Made by a program: the position numbers and the translations under genes
The notes under the pieces: model-generated
Databases searched by the model: none
What the model was told of the DNA's origin: nothing
What the model saw: only the letters and a program-made list of their open reading frames with translations
Source: Colwellia polaris
GTDB lineage: Bacteria; Pseudomonadota; Gammaproteobacteria; Enterobacterales; Alteromonadaceae
Length of the DNA: 64,000 bases
Assembly (NCBI RefSeq): GCF_002104515.1
Contig: NZ_NBOE01000001.1
Span: 434,001 to 498,000, forward strand
Direction: 5' to 3'
Shown: piece by piece, positions 27,172 to 36,244 of the stretch
Position numbering within the stretch: the first letter of the stretch is position 1
Layout: each line of letters starts with the position of its first letter

Positions 27172-28887
27172 ATGGCGGCACCTAAATTAAAAATGCGTTT
27201 GGGCGATTTACTTGTTCATGAACACATTATTACCAATGAACATCTAATGCAGGCTTTAAATAGCCAAAAAACAACAGGAAGAAAGCTCGGTGATACCTTA
27301 ATTGAATTAGGTCATATTAGTGAGCGACAGTTACTAGAGTTTTTTGCTCAACAATTAGATGTACCTTTTTTAGATATCAGCCAACGTAGAATTTCTTCTG
27401 AAGTCGCTTTGTTATTACCTGAAGTACATGCAAGGCGTTTACGTGCCATTATTATAGAAGACCAAGGCGACTCTGTGCTGATAGGCATGAGTGACCCAGC
27501 TGACTTAAGTGCATTGGATCAGCTTGAACAAATGTTAGCACCAAAGCGTTTGAAGCTTGCTGTTGTAATGGAGACACAACTATTTAATGCTTTTGACGGC
27601 TTATACCGTCGAACAGCTGATATTGAGTCTTTTGCTAGTCAACTTGAGGAAGAATACGATCAAAGTAGTGACTTTGATTTGTCAAATAACTTTCTTGAGG
27701 AAGGCGGAGACGCGACGGTTGGTAAGTTATTGCAATCAGTATTCGAAGATGCGGTACAAATGCGCGCATCAGATGTTCATATTGAACCAGACGAAAAAGC
27801 GCTACGTATTCGTCAACGTATTGATGGTGTATTACAAGAAAATATTCTCAAAGAAAACAAAATTGCATCGGCAATGGTATTACGTTTAAAACTGATGGCG
27901 GGACTTGATATATCAGAAAAACGTTTACCGCAAGATGGCCGGTTTAATTTAAAAATTAATGGGCATAACATTGATGTTCGTATGTCTACAATGCCGGTTC
28001 AATATGGCGAATCAGTCGTTATGCGTTTGCTTGATCAGTCTGCAGGCATGTTGTCTTTAGATGAAACCGGTATGCCTGAGCATTTCGTTAATCGTATCCG
28101 CCATCAAATTTCTCGTCCACATGGGATGGTACTAGTTACAGGCCCAACCGGTAGTGGTAAAACTACCACTTTATATGCAGCGTTAAGTGAACTTAATAAA
28201 GCTAGTAAGAAAATTATTACCGTTGAAGACCCGGTTGAATATCGCCTTCCACGCGTTAATCAGGTTCAAATAAACAGTAAAATTAACCTCACATTTTCCA
28301 GTGTACTAAGAACGGCATTACGACAAGATCCAGATATTCTAATGGTCGGCGAAATGCGTGATAAAGAAACCGTAGAAATAGGTTTACGAGGCGCATTAAC
28401 CGGTCACTTAGTCTTATCAACTCTGCATACTAACGATGCTATTACGAGTGCTTTACGCCTTTTAGATATGGGGGCAGCCGGTTTCTTAGTGGGGAGTTCA
28501 TTACGAGCCATTATTGCTCAGCGCCTGGTACGTAAAGTATGTGATAGCTGTCGACAAGTTTATCAACCCGATGAACAAGAGTTAATGTGGTTGTCTAACC
28601 TGGTTGATGAAAATGTTAACGCTATTGAGTTTAGTCATGGTCGAGGCTGTCAAACTTGTCAATATACTGGTTATAAAGGTCGTATTGGTGTTTTTGAGTT
28701 ATTAGAAATGAATGAACCTATGATGGCCGCTTTAAAACGCGATGATACCGAAGCGTTTACGCAGGCTGCGAAACAACACCCAGAATTTAGGCCTTTAGCT
28801 TTAGCTGCATTTGATTATGCTAAGCTTGGAATTACAAGTGTTGAAGAAGTGCTTCGATTAGTAGAAACCATTGACGTTACAGGGTAA
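27172..28887 (+). CDS. mshE: MSHA pilus extension ATPase MshE
   Basis: A 571-residue hexameric ATPase (GspE/PilB family) that powers pilus extension. The N-terminus has two tandem copies of the motif that binds cyclic-di-GMP in MshE proteins: MRLGDLLVHEHIITNEHL and RKLGDTLIELGHISERQL (about 6-60). The catalytic part has Walker A GPTGSGKTTT, an aspartate box, a Walker B region and the tetracysteine zinc site (CDSC and CQTC pairs near 455-500). So extension should depend on cyclic-di-GMP. This is known for V. cholerae MshE and inferred here from the intact motif. Confidence 0.95.
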   Translation: MAAPKLKMRLGDLLVHEHIITNEHLMQALNSQKTTGRKLGDTLIELGHISERQLLEFFAQQLDVPFLDISQRRISSEVALLLPEVHARRLRAIIIEDQGDSVLIGMSDPADLSALDQLEQMLAPKRLKLAVVMETQLFNAFDGLYRRTADIESFASQLEEEYDQSSDFDLSNNFLEEGGDATVGKLLQSVFEDAVQMRASDVHIEPDEKALRIRQRIDGVLQENILKENKIASAMVLRLKLMAGLDISEKRLPQDGRFNLKINGHNIDVRMSTMPVQYGESVVMRLLDQSAGMLSLDETGMPEHFVNRIRHQISRPHGMVLVTGPTGSGKTTTLYAALSELNKASKKIITVEDPVEYRLPRVNQVQINSKINLTFSSVLRTALRQDPDILMVGEMRDKETVEIGLRGALTGHLVLSTLHTNDAITSALRLLDMGAAGFLVGSSLRAIIAQRLVRKVCDSCRQVYQPDEQELMWLSNLVDENVNAIEFSHGRGCQTCQYTGYKGRIGVFELLEMNEPMMAALKRDDTEAFTQAAKQHPEFRPLALAAFDYAKLGITSVEEVLRLVETIDVTG

Positions 28888-28898
28888 ATAATAACATT

Positions 28899-30137
28899 AT
28901 GCCAGCATTTAATTATATTGGGCGAGATGCCAGTGGTAGCCAAGTTAAAGGTGCTATTGAAGCGGCAGATTCAACTATGGCTGCCGAGCAACTATCTCGC
29001 AGGCGTATTATTCCAATATCAATCGAAAATGCTAGTCAATCCGATGATGCAGAAGCCTCTAAAAATATTGACCTAAACGAATTACTAGGATTCAATCAAG
29101 TTACGCTTGATGATTTAATCGTATTTTGTCGTCAAATGTATGCACTGGTAAAGTCTGGCGTACCTATTTTAAGAGCCATTAAAGGTATGGCAGAGTCGAG
29201 TACCTCCGTAAAATTAAAGTCAGCCTTAACCGATATATCATCACAATTAGAAGGTGGTTTTCCGCTTTCTACAACATTGCACAAACACCCTAAAATATTT
29301 ACACCATTATTTGTCTCTCTAGTACACGTTGGTGAAAATACGGGTAACCTTGATGATGCGTTTCTTAAGCTTGCTAATTATTTTGAACGAGAACAAGAAA
29401 CTAGAAAGCGCATTAAAACTGCACTACGTTACCCAAGTTTTGTCTTAATTGCGCTTGTTGCTGCATTAGTTATTTTAAATATATTTGTTATTCCAACCTT
29501 TGCCAATATGTTCAGTAAATTGGGTGCTGACTTACCATGGGCTACAAAAATGCTGATAGCGAGTTCAAACTTTTTTCTCGATTATTGGCCGCATATGCTT
29601 ATTGGCAGTATTGTTGGTTTTTTCGTTTTAAGAAACTATTTAAGAACACCTACAGGTATGTATTTATGGGATAAGAGAAAATTAAAATTACCCATAGTAG
29701 GTGGTGTAATAGAACGTTCTATTTTGTCACGTTTTGCACACAGTTTTGCCATTATACTTAAAGCAGGTGTACCAATGACTTCTGGATTGTCGTTGGTTGC
29801 CGACGCAGTTGATAATACTTATATGCGCGAAAAAATCTTAACAATGAGAAGCAGCATTGAAAGCGGCGAAAGTCTATTGCGCTCAGCGGTTACCAGTACA
29901 TTATTCACCCCGCTAGTACTTCAAATGATCGCTGTTGGTGAAGAAACCGGGCGAGTAGATGAGCTGCTAGCAGAAGTTGGGGATTATTACGAACGTGAAG
30001 TTGATTATGAACTAAGCACATTAACCGCTAGAATAGAACCTATTATGATTGCAATTGTAGCCGCCATGGTACTTGTGTTAGCGCTAGGCATATTTACTCC
30101 AATGTGGAATATGATGTCAGCATTCCAAGGTAAATAG
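28899..30137 (+). CDS. mshG: MSHA inner-membrane platform protein MshG
   Basis: A 412-residue GspF/PilC-family platform protein around which the ATPase turns. Starts with FNYIGRDASGSQVKGAIEA. Two GspF domains (about 70-195 and 270-395), each preceding or containing membrane helices (about 172-195, 222-245 and 378-400). MYALVKSGVPILRAI and FAIILKAGVPMTSGL are the matching repeats. It follows mshE by 11 bases. Confidence 0.94.
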   Translation: MPAFNYIGRDASGSQVKGAIEAADSTMAAEQLSRRRIIPISIENASQSDDAEASKNIDLNELLGFNQVTLDDLIVFCRQMYALVKSGVPILRAIKGMAESSTSVKLKSALTDISSQLEGGFPLSTTLHKHPKIFTPLFVSLVHVGENTGNLDDAFLKLANYFEREQETRKRIKTALRYPSFVLIALVAALVILNIFVIPTFANMFSKLGADLPWATKMLIASSNFFLDYWPHMLIGSIVGFFVLRNYLRTPTGMYLWDKRKLKLPIVGGVIERSILSRFAHSFAIILKAGVPMTSGLSLVADAVDNTYMREKILTMRSSIESGESLLRSAVTSTLFTPLVLQMIAVGEETGRVDELLAEVGDYYEREVDYELSTLTARIEPIMIAIVAAMVLVLALGIFTPMWNMMSAFQGK

Positions 30138-30165
30138 TGATGCTTTATTCTTGTGAGAAAACATC

Positions 30166-30672
30166 ATGACATCACTACAAGTGGCTGAAAAAAATGAGAA
30201 GTCGTTAACTGAAACGCTTGTTGTTGTGGTGTTAGTTGCTTCGTTAATGGCCAGCTTTCTATTTTATTTTTTTAAGCAGCAAGAGCAACTCACGCGAGCA
30301 GGTTTCGAAACATTAGCACAGGTATTTTCAGCACGAATTAATGGTACACATGCGCAGTGGTTTATGGATCAAAAGCCTAACTACATAGTTATTGAAAGTA
30401 GTAATATTCAACCGGATGGCAGTGATAAAATAAAAGTGCCGATGAATAAAAAAGGTTGGATAGAGCCAGCAGACGAATTCATGCTATGTCAGCGTATTTG
30501 GCAAATTGTTATGGAGGCTCCCTTGATATACATGAAGCAGCCAATTGGTGCCGTGTTAGTTGAACATAAAAATGAAGTAGTGCAGTATTGTCAGTATAGT
30601 TTACCTAGTGGGGAATACTTCACTTACCAACAAAATAATGGCAAGGTCAGTGAGGTTAAACAAGCATACTAG
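30166..30672 (+). CDS. mshF: MSHA biogenesis protein MshF
   Basis: A 168-residue protein with one N-terminal transmembrane helix (about 18-40, TLVVVVLVASLMASFLFYFF) and a small periplasmic domain. Its position after mshG and before mshB matches mshF in Vibrio. Function beyond pilus biogenesis is unknown. Identification rests mainly on size, topology and place. Confidence 0.75.
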   Translation: MTSLQVAEKNEKSLTETLVVVVLVASLMASFLFYFFKQQEQLTRAGFETLAQVFSARINGTHAQWFMDQKPNYIVIESSNIQPDGSDKIKVPMNKKGWIEPADEFMLCQRIWQIVMEAPLIYMKQPIGAVLVEHKNEVVQYCQYSLPSGEYFTYQQNNGKVSEVKQAY

Positions 30673-30751
30673 GCTTTATGTGTTGGATATAATTTGTTGT
30701 GTAGAATTTGGAAGAGAAATAAAGTCGACTAAGTAAGTGACTTTACTAGTA

Positions 30752-30780
30752 TTTCGTTGTTAGAATCTAAGTAATATAAT
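30752..30780 (+). promoter_or_regulatory. Possible promoter of the pilin genes
   Basis: TATAAT at 30775-30780 with a weak -35 box TTTCGT 17 bases upstream, in the 123-base gap before mshB. The AAGGGG ribosome-binding site of mshB is just downstream. It would allow pilin genes to be expressed above the assembly genes. Confidence 0.35.
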
Positions 30781-30795
30781 TGTTAAGGGGTTGTT

Positions 30796-31410
30796 ATGAA
30801 TAAGCAGTCAGGTTTTACCCTCATCGAGTTAGTTATTGTTGTTGTAATTTTAGGCTTTTTAGCAGTAACTGCTATTCCTAAATTTCTCGATTTAACTGAC
30901 CAAGCTAAACAAGCCAATATTGAAGGAATGGCTGGTGGTTTTGCTACTGCAGTTTCTTTAGCTCGCGCTCAATGGGAAGCTGAAGGACGACCAAAAGATT
31001 CTGATAGTAAAAATTCGGTAGATTACGATGGTACATTGTTAGTGCTAACTACTGAAGCAACGGGTATTCGCCCTGGTTATGTTGTTTCTTCAGTTGCTGG
31101 CGGTGGCAGTGGCTCTACATTAGGCGGTGGCTTCACTTCTGATAACTGTGTTGATATTTGGCAAAGTATTTTTCAACAGCCTCCTCGTATTACTGATGCT
31201 ATTGCAACATTAAATAGTGATAATAGTATTGATTACTTAGCGGCTAAATCAGGCACAGGTGCCACAACACTTTGTCATTTTTATTTAAAAGAAACATTAA
31301 ATAAAGACGGAGATAATTTCACAGACCCAGGCACAGCGACAACTACTGGTAATAGCTTCACCTATCAACCAGCGGACAGTTCGGTCGTTGTTTACATCAA
31401 CAATAATTAA
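30796..31410 (+). CDS. mshB: Minor pilin MshB
   Basis: A 204-residue type IV prepilin. The leader is MNKQSG and the prepilin peptidase cut is before FTLIELVIVVVILGFLAV, with Glu at position 5 of the mature form. A globular domain with two cysteines (DNCVDIW and TTLCHFYL) follows. It precedes the major pilin, as mshB does in Vibrio. Confidence 0.88.
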   Translation: MNKQSGFTLIELVIVVVILGFLAVTAIPKFLDLTDQAKQANIEGMAGGFATAVSLARAQWEAEGRPKDSDSKNSVDYDGTLLVLTTEATGIRPGYVVSSVAGGGSGSTLGGGFTSDNCVDIWQSIFQQPPRITDAIATLNSDNSIDYLAAKSGTGATTLCHFYLKETLNKDGDNFTDPGTATTTGNSFTYQPADSSVVVYINNN

Positions 31411-31433
31411 TTTTTAAAATAAAGGCTCACGTT

Positions 31434-31937
31434 ATGAAGAAGTTAACAAGTAATAGTTTAAATGCACAAAAAGGTTTTACATTAATTGAATTAGTCGTTG
31501 TAATTGTAATTTTAGGTATTCTTGCTGCTACAGCTGCACCTAAATTTATCGATTTAACTGGCGATGCTAGACGTTCTGTTATGGAAGGCGTTCAAGGTAG
31601 TATTAACAGCGCAGTTAATTTAGCCCACGCTAAAGCATTAGTTCAATCTGAAACTGGTGCTACGGGATCTATCCAAATTGGTACTAAACATTACGCACTT
31701 GTGTTTGGTTACCCAGCGGCTGTGCCGGTAGGTAATGGTTCTGCGAGTGATGCAGGTCTTGGTATCTCAAGCCTAATAGAGCTTGAAGACGGCAGTGACA
31801 TTAGTTTTTCAGAAGCATCTCCTAATGTTGTAACGCACGCTGGTACTCCAGACAGTGGTGTTTGTACATTATCTTATACCAATGCGACCGATGCTGAAAC
31901 AGCACCTGGTTTAGCGGCAGTTTTAACAAGCTGTTAG
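31434..31937 (+). CDS. mshA: MSHA major pilin MshA
   Basis: A 167-residue type IVa/b-like prepilin. A 14-residue leader ends in KG before FTLIELVVVIVILGILAATAAPKFIDL. The C-terminal disulfide loop is formed by Cys in GVCTLSYTNA and the penultimate-region Cys in LTSC. It is called the major pilin by position right after mshB and by the strong terminator that follows, which is typical for a highly made product. The second MshA-like pilin downstream is the alternative. Confidence 0.88.
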   Translation: MKKLTSNSLNAQKGFTLIELVVVIVILGILAATAAPKFIDLTGDARRSVMEGVQGSINSAVNLAHAKALVQSETGATGSIQIGTKHYALVFGYPAAVPVGNGSASDAGLGISSLIELEDGSDISFSEASPNVVTHAGTPDSGVCTLSYTNATDAETAPGLAAVLTSC

Positions 31938-31955
31938 GTTATTCACTATTAAATC

Positions 31956-31982
31956 AAGGAGAGCTTAGCTCTCCTTTTTTTT
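31956..31982 (+). terminator. Strong terminator after mshA
   Basis: Stem AAGGAGAGC / GCTCTCCTT with a TTA loop and eight T. It lies about 20 bases after the mshA stop and would stop most transcripts before the second pilin gene. Confidence 0.92.
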
Positions 31983-32192
31983 GCGCTAATTTTACAGAAT
32001 AAGTTTGGTTAATGGTTAGATGTTGCCTATAAACGTTTTGGTTTGAGCGCTATTAGCTTTCAGAATAAAGTGCTTGATATTTTTTAGATTAATTATGCTA
32101 ATTAGATTAAGCTAACAATATAGCGTTTGTCGAAAAAGTTTAACTATTTTAGCGTTATAGTTACTTATTGAAAGCAATTAAAGGTATGAAGT

Positions 32193-32681
32193 ATGAATTC
32201 TAAAGGGTTTACCTTAATCGAGTTAATTGTGGTTATTGTTATTTTAGGTATTTTAGCTGCAACGGCAGCACCTAAATTTATTAATTTAAAAGCTGAGGCA
32301 CAAACATCGACACTAGAAGGTGTAAAAGCAACTATGCAGGGTGCAGCAGCGTTACTCCATACTAAATCTTTGGTTAAAGGTAACCAAAAGCAGCCAACGG
32401 GTACAATTAACATTGGCGATGGTGGTGGTTTTAGTAACAATGGCGAAATTTTTGTTCGGTATGGCTATCCATTTGCAAAGTTGAGTGATTGGCAACGCCT
32501 TATTAAACTTGATGATAACTTTAGTTACCTAGTTGTGAACTCAACATCAGAAAATACATTAATTATTTATCGTAGTGAAAACGCACAACCTACCAGTTTT
32601 GATGATCCATGTATGCTGTATTATCAAGTGGCAAGTGACGAAAACTCACTGCCAACTTTTACATTGAACGAATGCGTTTAG
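32193..32681 (+). CDS. Second MshA-like pilin
   Basis: A 162-residue prepilin with a very short leader (MNSKG) before FTLIELIVVIVILGILAATAAPKFINL. The N-terminal helix nearly matches MshA, the globular part differs, and two C-terminal-region cysteines (DPCMLYY and LNECV) are kept. It lies beyond the terminator after mshA, with 210 bases of its own upstream region. It could be an alternative major pilin, a minor pilin, or an old duplicate. It is not mshC, which follows 9 bases later and is more divergent. Confidence 0.85.
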   Translation: MNSKGFTLIELIVVIVILGILAATAAPKFINLKAEAQTSTLEGVKATMQGAAALLHTKSLVKGNQKQPTGTINIGDGGGFSNNGEIFVRYGYPFAKLSDWQRLIKLDDNFSYLVVNSTSENTLIIYRSENAQPTSFDDPCMLYYQVASDENSLPTFTLNECV

Positions 32682-32690
32682 AAATATAAA

Positions 32691-33206
32691 ATGAGTGAGG
32701 CAGTATCGTTGGCAAATACTAAATTCATAAGTAGTGCACCACATATATCTTCTCGGGGCTTTACCTTGATCGAGTTAATTGTTGTCATTATTATTTTAGG
32801 TATTCTCTCGGTTACCGTAGTGCCAAAATTTCTCACCTCTAAAGGTTTTACAGAGTTTGCATATCGTAGCGATGTTATTGCAAAGCTACGGTTAATTCAA
32901 ACTAAAGCAATGCAGCAAACCAATAGTACCTATTGCCATAGCGTATTAGTAACCTCAACAAAACTAGGTACGCCAGATAATTGCTCTTCCACGCCAAGTT
33001 TTGCTTCTGCTTGGCAAGATAGTGCCTCAAAGCTTCAGGTAGACAGTAATGATAATATTACGTTTACAACTAATTTTTCTGGCAATACATTCAACTTTGA
33101 CAGTATGGGGCGACCTTCCTGTAATGCACCATGCATAATTACCATCAATGGCGAGCAAAGTATAAGTGTACAAATAGAATCAGAGGGCTATATACATGCG
33201 CTCTAG
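32691..33206 (+). CDS. mshC: Minor pilin MshC
   Basis: A 171-residue prepilin with an unusually long 23-residue leader before FTLIELIVVIIILGILSV. Globular part has four cysteines. Its order between the MshA-like pilins and mshD and its length fit MshC. No strong ribosome-binding site precedes the ATG at 32691, so it may be coupled to the gene before it. It overlaps mshD by 11 bases. Confidence 0.82.
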   Translation: MSEAVSLANTKFISSAPHISSRGFTLIELIVVIIILGILSVTVVPKFLTSKGFTEFAYRSDVIAKLRLIQTKAMQQTNSTYCHSVLVTSTKLGTPDNCSSTPSFASAWQDSASKLQVDSNDNITFTTNFSGNTFNFDSMGRPSCNAPCIITINGEQSISVQIESEGYIHAL

Positions 33207-33801
33207 TAGCAAAAAATCATCATTGTTCAATGCATTTTCAAACAGTTGTCAGCAAGGCTTTACTTTAATTGAAACCATTGTAGGCATAGTTGTACTATCT
33301 ATCGCTTTCTCAATATTTACCACGTTAATTTTCCCGCTTGCAAACCAAAGCGCTGAACAGGTACATCAAATTAAGGCTGCAGAGCTTGGTCAATCAATGA
33401 TCAATGAAATTCTAGCTAAAGCCTTTGATGAAAACTCAGAAATGTCAGGTGGTTATTATCGTTGCGGAGAAGACCAAAATAATGACGGCGAAATTAAATC
33501 AGCTGATAACGAAACATGTTCTACAGTTTTAACAAATGAAGAGGGTAATGAGAGAGAGCTCTTCGACGATGTTGACGACTATAATGGTTTGTCGTTGATT
33601 GAAAGTTCGCTGGGTGATAGTGATTCGTTAGGTGATATGTATGTTGGCTACCAAATCAGCGTAAAGGTTATTAACGACAGTGATTATGATGGTGATAGTG
33701 ATGGTGCCGATAATAACTATACCGCCAAGCTTGTGACCGTTACCGTAACAACCCCGCAAGATTTTGATTTTGTTTTTTCTGTTTATCGGGTGAACTTCTA
33801 A
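33196..33801 (+). CDS. mshD: Minor pilin MshD
   Basis: A 201-residue prepilin, cut expected after G21 before FTLIETIVGIVVLSIAFSIF. The mature domain is acidic with Asp/Asn-rich, calcium-binding-like stretches (QNNDGEIKSADN, DSDYDGDSDGADNN). Such loops resemble those of pseudopilins of the GspI/K group. Its order and start motif fit MshD. Overlaps both neighbours, with mshO starting at the final base. Confidence 0.85.
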   Translation: MRSSSKKSSLFNAFSNSCQQGFTLIETIVGIVVLSIAFSIFTTLIFPLANQSAEQVHQIKAAELGQSMINEILAKAFDENSEMSGGYYRCGEDQNNDGEIKSADNETCSTVLTNEEGNERELFDDVDDYNGLSLIESSLGDSDSLGDMYVGYQISVKVINDSDYDGDSDGADNNYTAKLVTVTVTTPQDFDFVFSVYRVNF

Positions 33802-34628
33802 TGCCATTAAGTCGACAGTATCAACAAGGCTTTACTTTAGTAGAGCTAGTAACCGTTATAGTAATTTTAGGTGTGCTAGCGAGTAGTATTACCTCTTTTT
33901 TACGTTTTGGTACTAAAAGCTATACTGATGCTGCCGATCGCGAGGCATTAATTTCTACCGCTAGGTTTGTTGTTGAAAGGCTAAATCGTGAAGTAAGACA
34001 TGCACTACCTAATAGTATTCGTACCATTGGCGATAATAATCAATGTTTAGAATTTGTACCCATAGATAAAAGTGCGATTTATTTGGATATTCCGGTTGCG
34101 CCAGAAGCAGCAACTAACAGTGTTGAAGTCGTTATGTTAGAAGAGCCTCTTAAAACGACAACTGAGCATGTAGCCGTTTATGCACTGAACAGTGGCGATA
34201 TTTATAATACGGCATCAGGTGTTATTGAGGCTTTCGCTTCAGTAAATAACTCTGGCAACAAACAAACGCCTTCAACCATTAACTTTGCAAGTAATACGTT
34301 GTTTAACGCAGAATCTCCCACTAATAGATTATACTTTATTGAAACGCCTGTGAGTTATTGTGTTGAAAGTAATGCTGTTTTTCGTTATCAAAATTATGGT
34401 TTTTCTAACTACGCGAGTAATGGCCAACCAAATTTAGGCTCTACAACTGCTCGTATATTAATGGCCGAACATGTTGCTAATTATTCATCTGCTGGCAATA
34501 TTGCGCCATTTAGAACTTTTCCGGCAACATTGCAAAGAAATGGCTTAGCACTCACTAGGTTAAAGTTTGTGCTTAATTTAGAGGAGATTGTATTTAATAA
34601 TGAAATACAAGTACCTAATGTCCCATAA
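33801..34628 (+). CDS. mshO: Minor pilin MshO
   Basis: A 275-residue prepilin with a 10-residue leader before FTLVELVTVIVILGVLASSITSFLRFG. It resembles MshO and the larger GspJ-type pseudopilins in size and start. The remaining part is a beta-rich domain with two cysteines. It overlaps mshP. Confidence 0.86.
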   Translation: MPLSRQYQQGFTLVELVTVIVILGVLASSITSFLRFGTKSYTDAADREALISTARFVVERLNREVRHALPNSIRTIGDNNQCLEFVPIDKSAIYLDIPVAPEAATNSVEVVMLEEPLKTTTEHVAVYALNSGDIYNTASGVIEAFASVNNSGNKQTPSTINFASNTLFNAESPTNRLYFIETPVSYCVESNAVFRYQNYGFSNYASNGQPNLGSTTARILMAEHVANYSSAGNIAPFRTFPATLQRNGLALTRLKFVLNLEEIVFNNEIQVPNVP

Positions 34629-35082
34629 ACAACCCCAGCGCATAATAAAACACTCAGATTCTTTTTTGCGTAGATCTACGCAAAAGGGTAGTGCATTAGT
34701 TATCGCCATTTTTATCATTATTGTTTTGTCGGCACTCGGCGCTGCTTTAGTAAACATGTTAGACTCAAGCCAAGAAGGTGTGGCATATGAAGTTTTAGGT
34801 ACGAGAGCTTACACAGCCGCACAAAGTGGTTTACAGTGGCAATTATCCGAAACTTTTCCTTTGGGGAGTAATGCAATATCTTGTAAGAATCAAGCAGATA
34901 TAAACAGTTTAACGCCCAACTTTGTTAATGTGCCAGGATTAAAGCAATGCAGTGTCAGTGTAACATGTTCTGATTTTGAATTAGATAATGTGCGCTATTA
35001 TTCCATTTCTAGTACGGGGCAGTGTACAATAGATGGTGAGAAAACATCGAGAACAGTAGCGGTAGAAGCACGAAGCCTATAA
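34600..35082 (+). CDS. mshP: Minor pilin-like protein MshP
   Basis: About 160 residues from the ATG at 34600 (GAGGAG at 34581-34586 is upstream; ATG 34618 is also possible and a TTG at 34588 is unlikely). QKGSALVIAIFIIIVLSALGAALVNML is the typical MshP segment, similar to GspK/PilX, with Ala instead of the usual Glu at the fifth mature position. The globular domain has cysteines in a pattern seen in PilX-like proteins. It overlaps the mshO end by 29 bases. Confidence 0.83.
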   Translation: MKYKYLMSHKQPQRIIKHSDSFLRRSTQKGSALVIAIFIIIVLSALGAALVNMLDSSQEGVAYEVLGTRAYTAAQSGLQWQLSETFPLGSNAISCKNQADINSLTPNFVNVPGLKQCSVSVTCSDFELDNVRYYSISSTGQCTIDGEKTSRTVAVEARSL

Positions 35083-35264
35083 CTGTTAGATTTTTTTACA
35101 CATTATCGCCATGTAAACGTTGTATAAATTTCATATAAAAATAAACTTTTGATTTTACTTGGTTTATTTTTATTGGCATAAATTGTGCATTGTTTAGGTT
35201 GACTTAATTTATCATCAAAACAAATATACAAATGATGCTGTTTTTCATTAATCGAGGTTTTATA

Positions 35265-35822
35265 ATGATCAAGTATATATTCACATTAATTATTGCACTT
35301 TTCATGATGGCTTCTAGCTCAGCTTCGGCAGGGTTAATTACTACTGATCTTACAGAAGATACCTATATTTCATATGGGGGCTATGATTGGACTTGGGCTT
35401 CACCTGTAAATGTCACCAATTACGTCATTAACGACTTTCAAAATGGTCAAAGAACCAATGAATTTAAAGATGCTGATTTTCATGCTGGCTGGATGGAAAT
35501 TGTAAATAGCGCAAATAATCCTGACCTAGAAAGTTTATTTTTAGATTTAGAGCTATCAGATTTTATCGATGTTAATAATGTCATAATTAGCTCGGTATCG
35601 TATTGGAATACATTGTTTACTGACGTTGATGTTACACAATTTAATGAACGCTTAGGTAAAAAAAATGACCAAGGTGATGATCAATTTTTTAACTACGAAA
35701 CTTTCTATGTTCGTGCATCTAACACACAAGCTCCGGCTACTGTGCCTGAGCCAACAACGTTACTTATTTTTGCAGCAGGTCTGGCCGGCTTCGCATTACG
35801 CCAACGCAAACTAAGTAATTGA
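35265..35822 (+). CDS. PEP-CTERM sorting-domain protein
   Basis: A 185-residue exported protein. ATG 35265 is preferred: GAGG lies seven bases upstream and a clear signal peptide (FTLIIALFMMASSSASA) follows; the in-frame ATG at 35232 is less likely. The C-terminus is a textbook PEP-CTERM tag: VPEPTT, a hydrophobic helix LLIFAAGLAGFAL and the basic RQRK end. Such proteins are sorted and cut by exosortase, and usually go to the cell surface or matrix. No exosortase is in this window. The middle part is Trp/Asp/Asn-rich without a recognised domain. It lies between mshP and mshQ, and ends at a good terminator, so it is its own unit. Confidence 0.86.
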   Translation: MIKYIFTLIIALFMMASSSASAGLITTDLTEDTYISYGGYDWTWASPVNVTNYVINDFQNGQRTNEFKDADFHAGWMEIVNSANNPDLESLFLDLELSDFIDVNNVIISSVSYWNTLFTDVDVTQFNERLGKKNDQGDDQFFNYETFYVRASNTQAPATVPEPTTLLIFAAGLAGFALRQRKLSN

Positions 35823-35855
35823 AATATGCGTAAGTAATTGAAAAATGAATTTACT

Positions 35856-35882
35856 AAAGCCCGCTAACCGCGGGTTTTTTTT
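35856..35882 (+). terminator. Terminator after the PEP-CTERM gene
   Basis: Stem CCCGC / GCGGG with a 5-base loop and eight T, about 35 bases after the stop codon. Confidence 0.85.
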
Positions 35883-36244
35883 GTATTATTATCGAGTTAG
35901 CAGCTTTAAAGAGGCTTATGAAAACGGTTTAATTTTTTATCACCCTCAATTTAGTACCAATTTAATTTCCTACGCAGTAATCAAGCACAATAGGGCGGCA
36001 CTGTTAAATTACACGTCTTGAGCTTGAATAGAGTTCTACATAAGCTTAAGCTCAAATTTTTAATACGTTGGTTATTATTAACTAATTCGATATTACTATT
36101 TATTTTAAGCTATTGTTAATTATGTGTATTTTTATTTTTTCTTAGCGGTAGAGCTTTATTTCTCCGCATTTTATAAATTGTGATAGGATTAAATAGACAA
36201 TATGTAGTATTTTTGTAAATCAAAACTGTAGCGCTAAGGTTGGT
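35883..36244. other. AT-rich intergenic region before mshQ
   Basis: About 360 bases with no gene. A possible promoter for mshQ is TTGTGA (36178-36183) and TATGTA (36201-36206), 17 bases apart. With the terminator before it, mshQ appears to be transcribed separately from the pilin genes. Confidence 0.4.
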
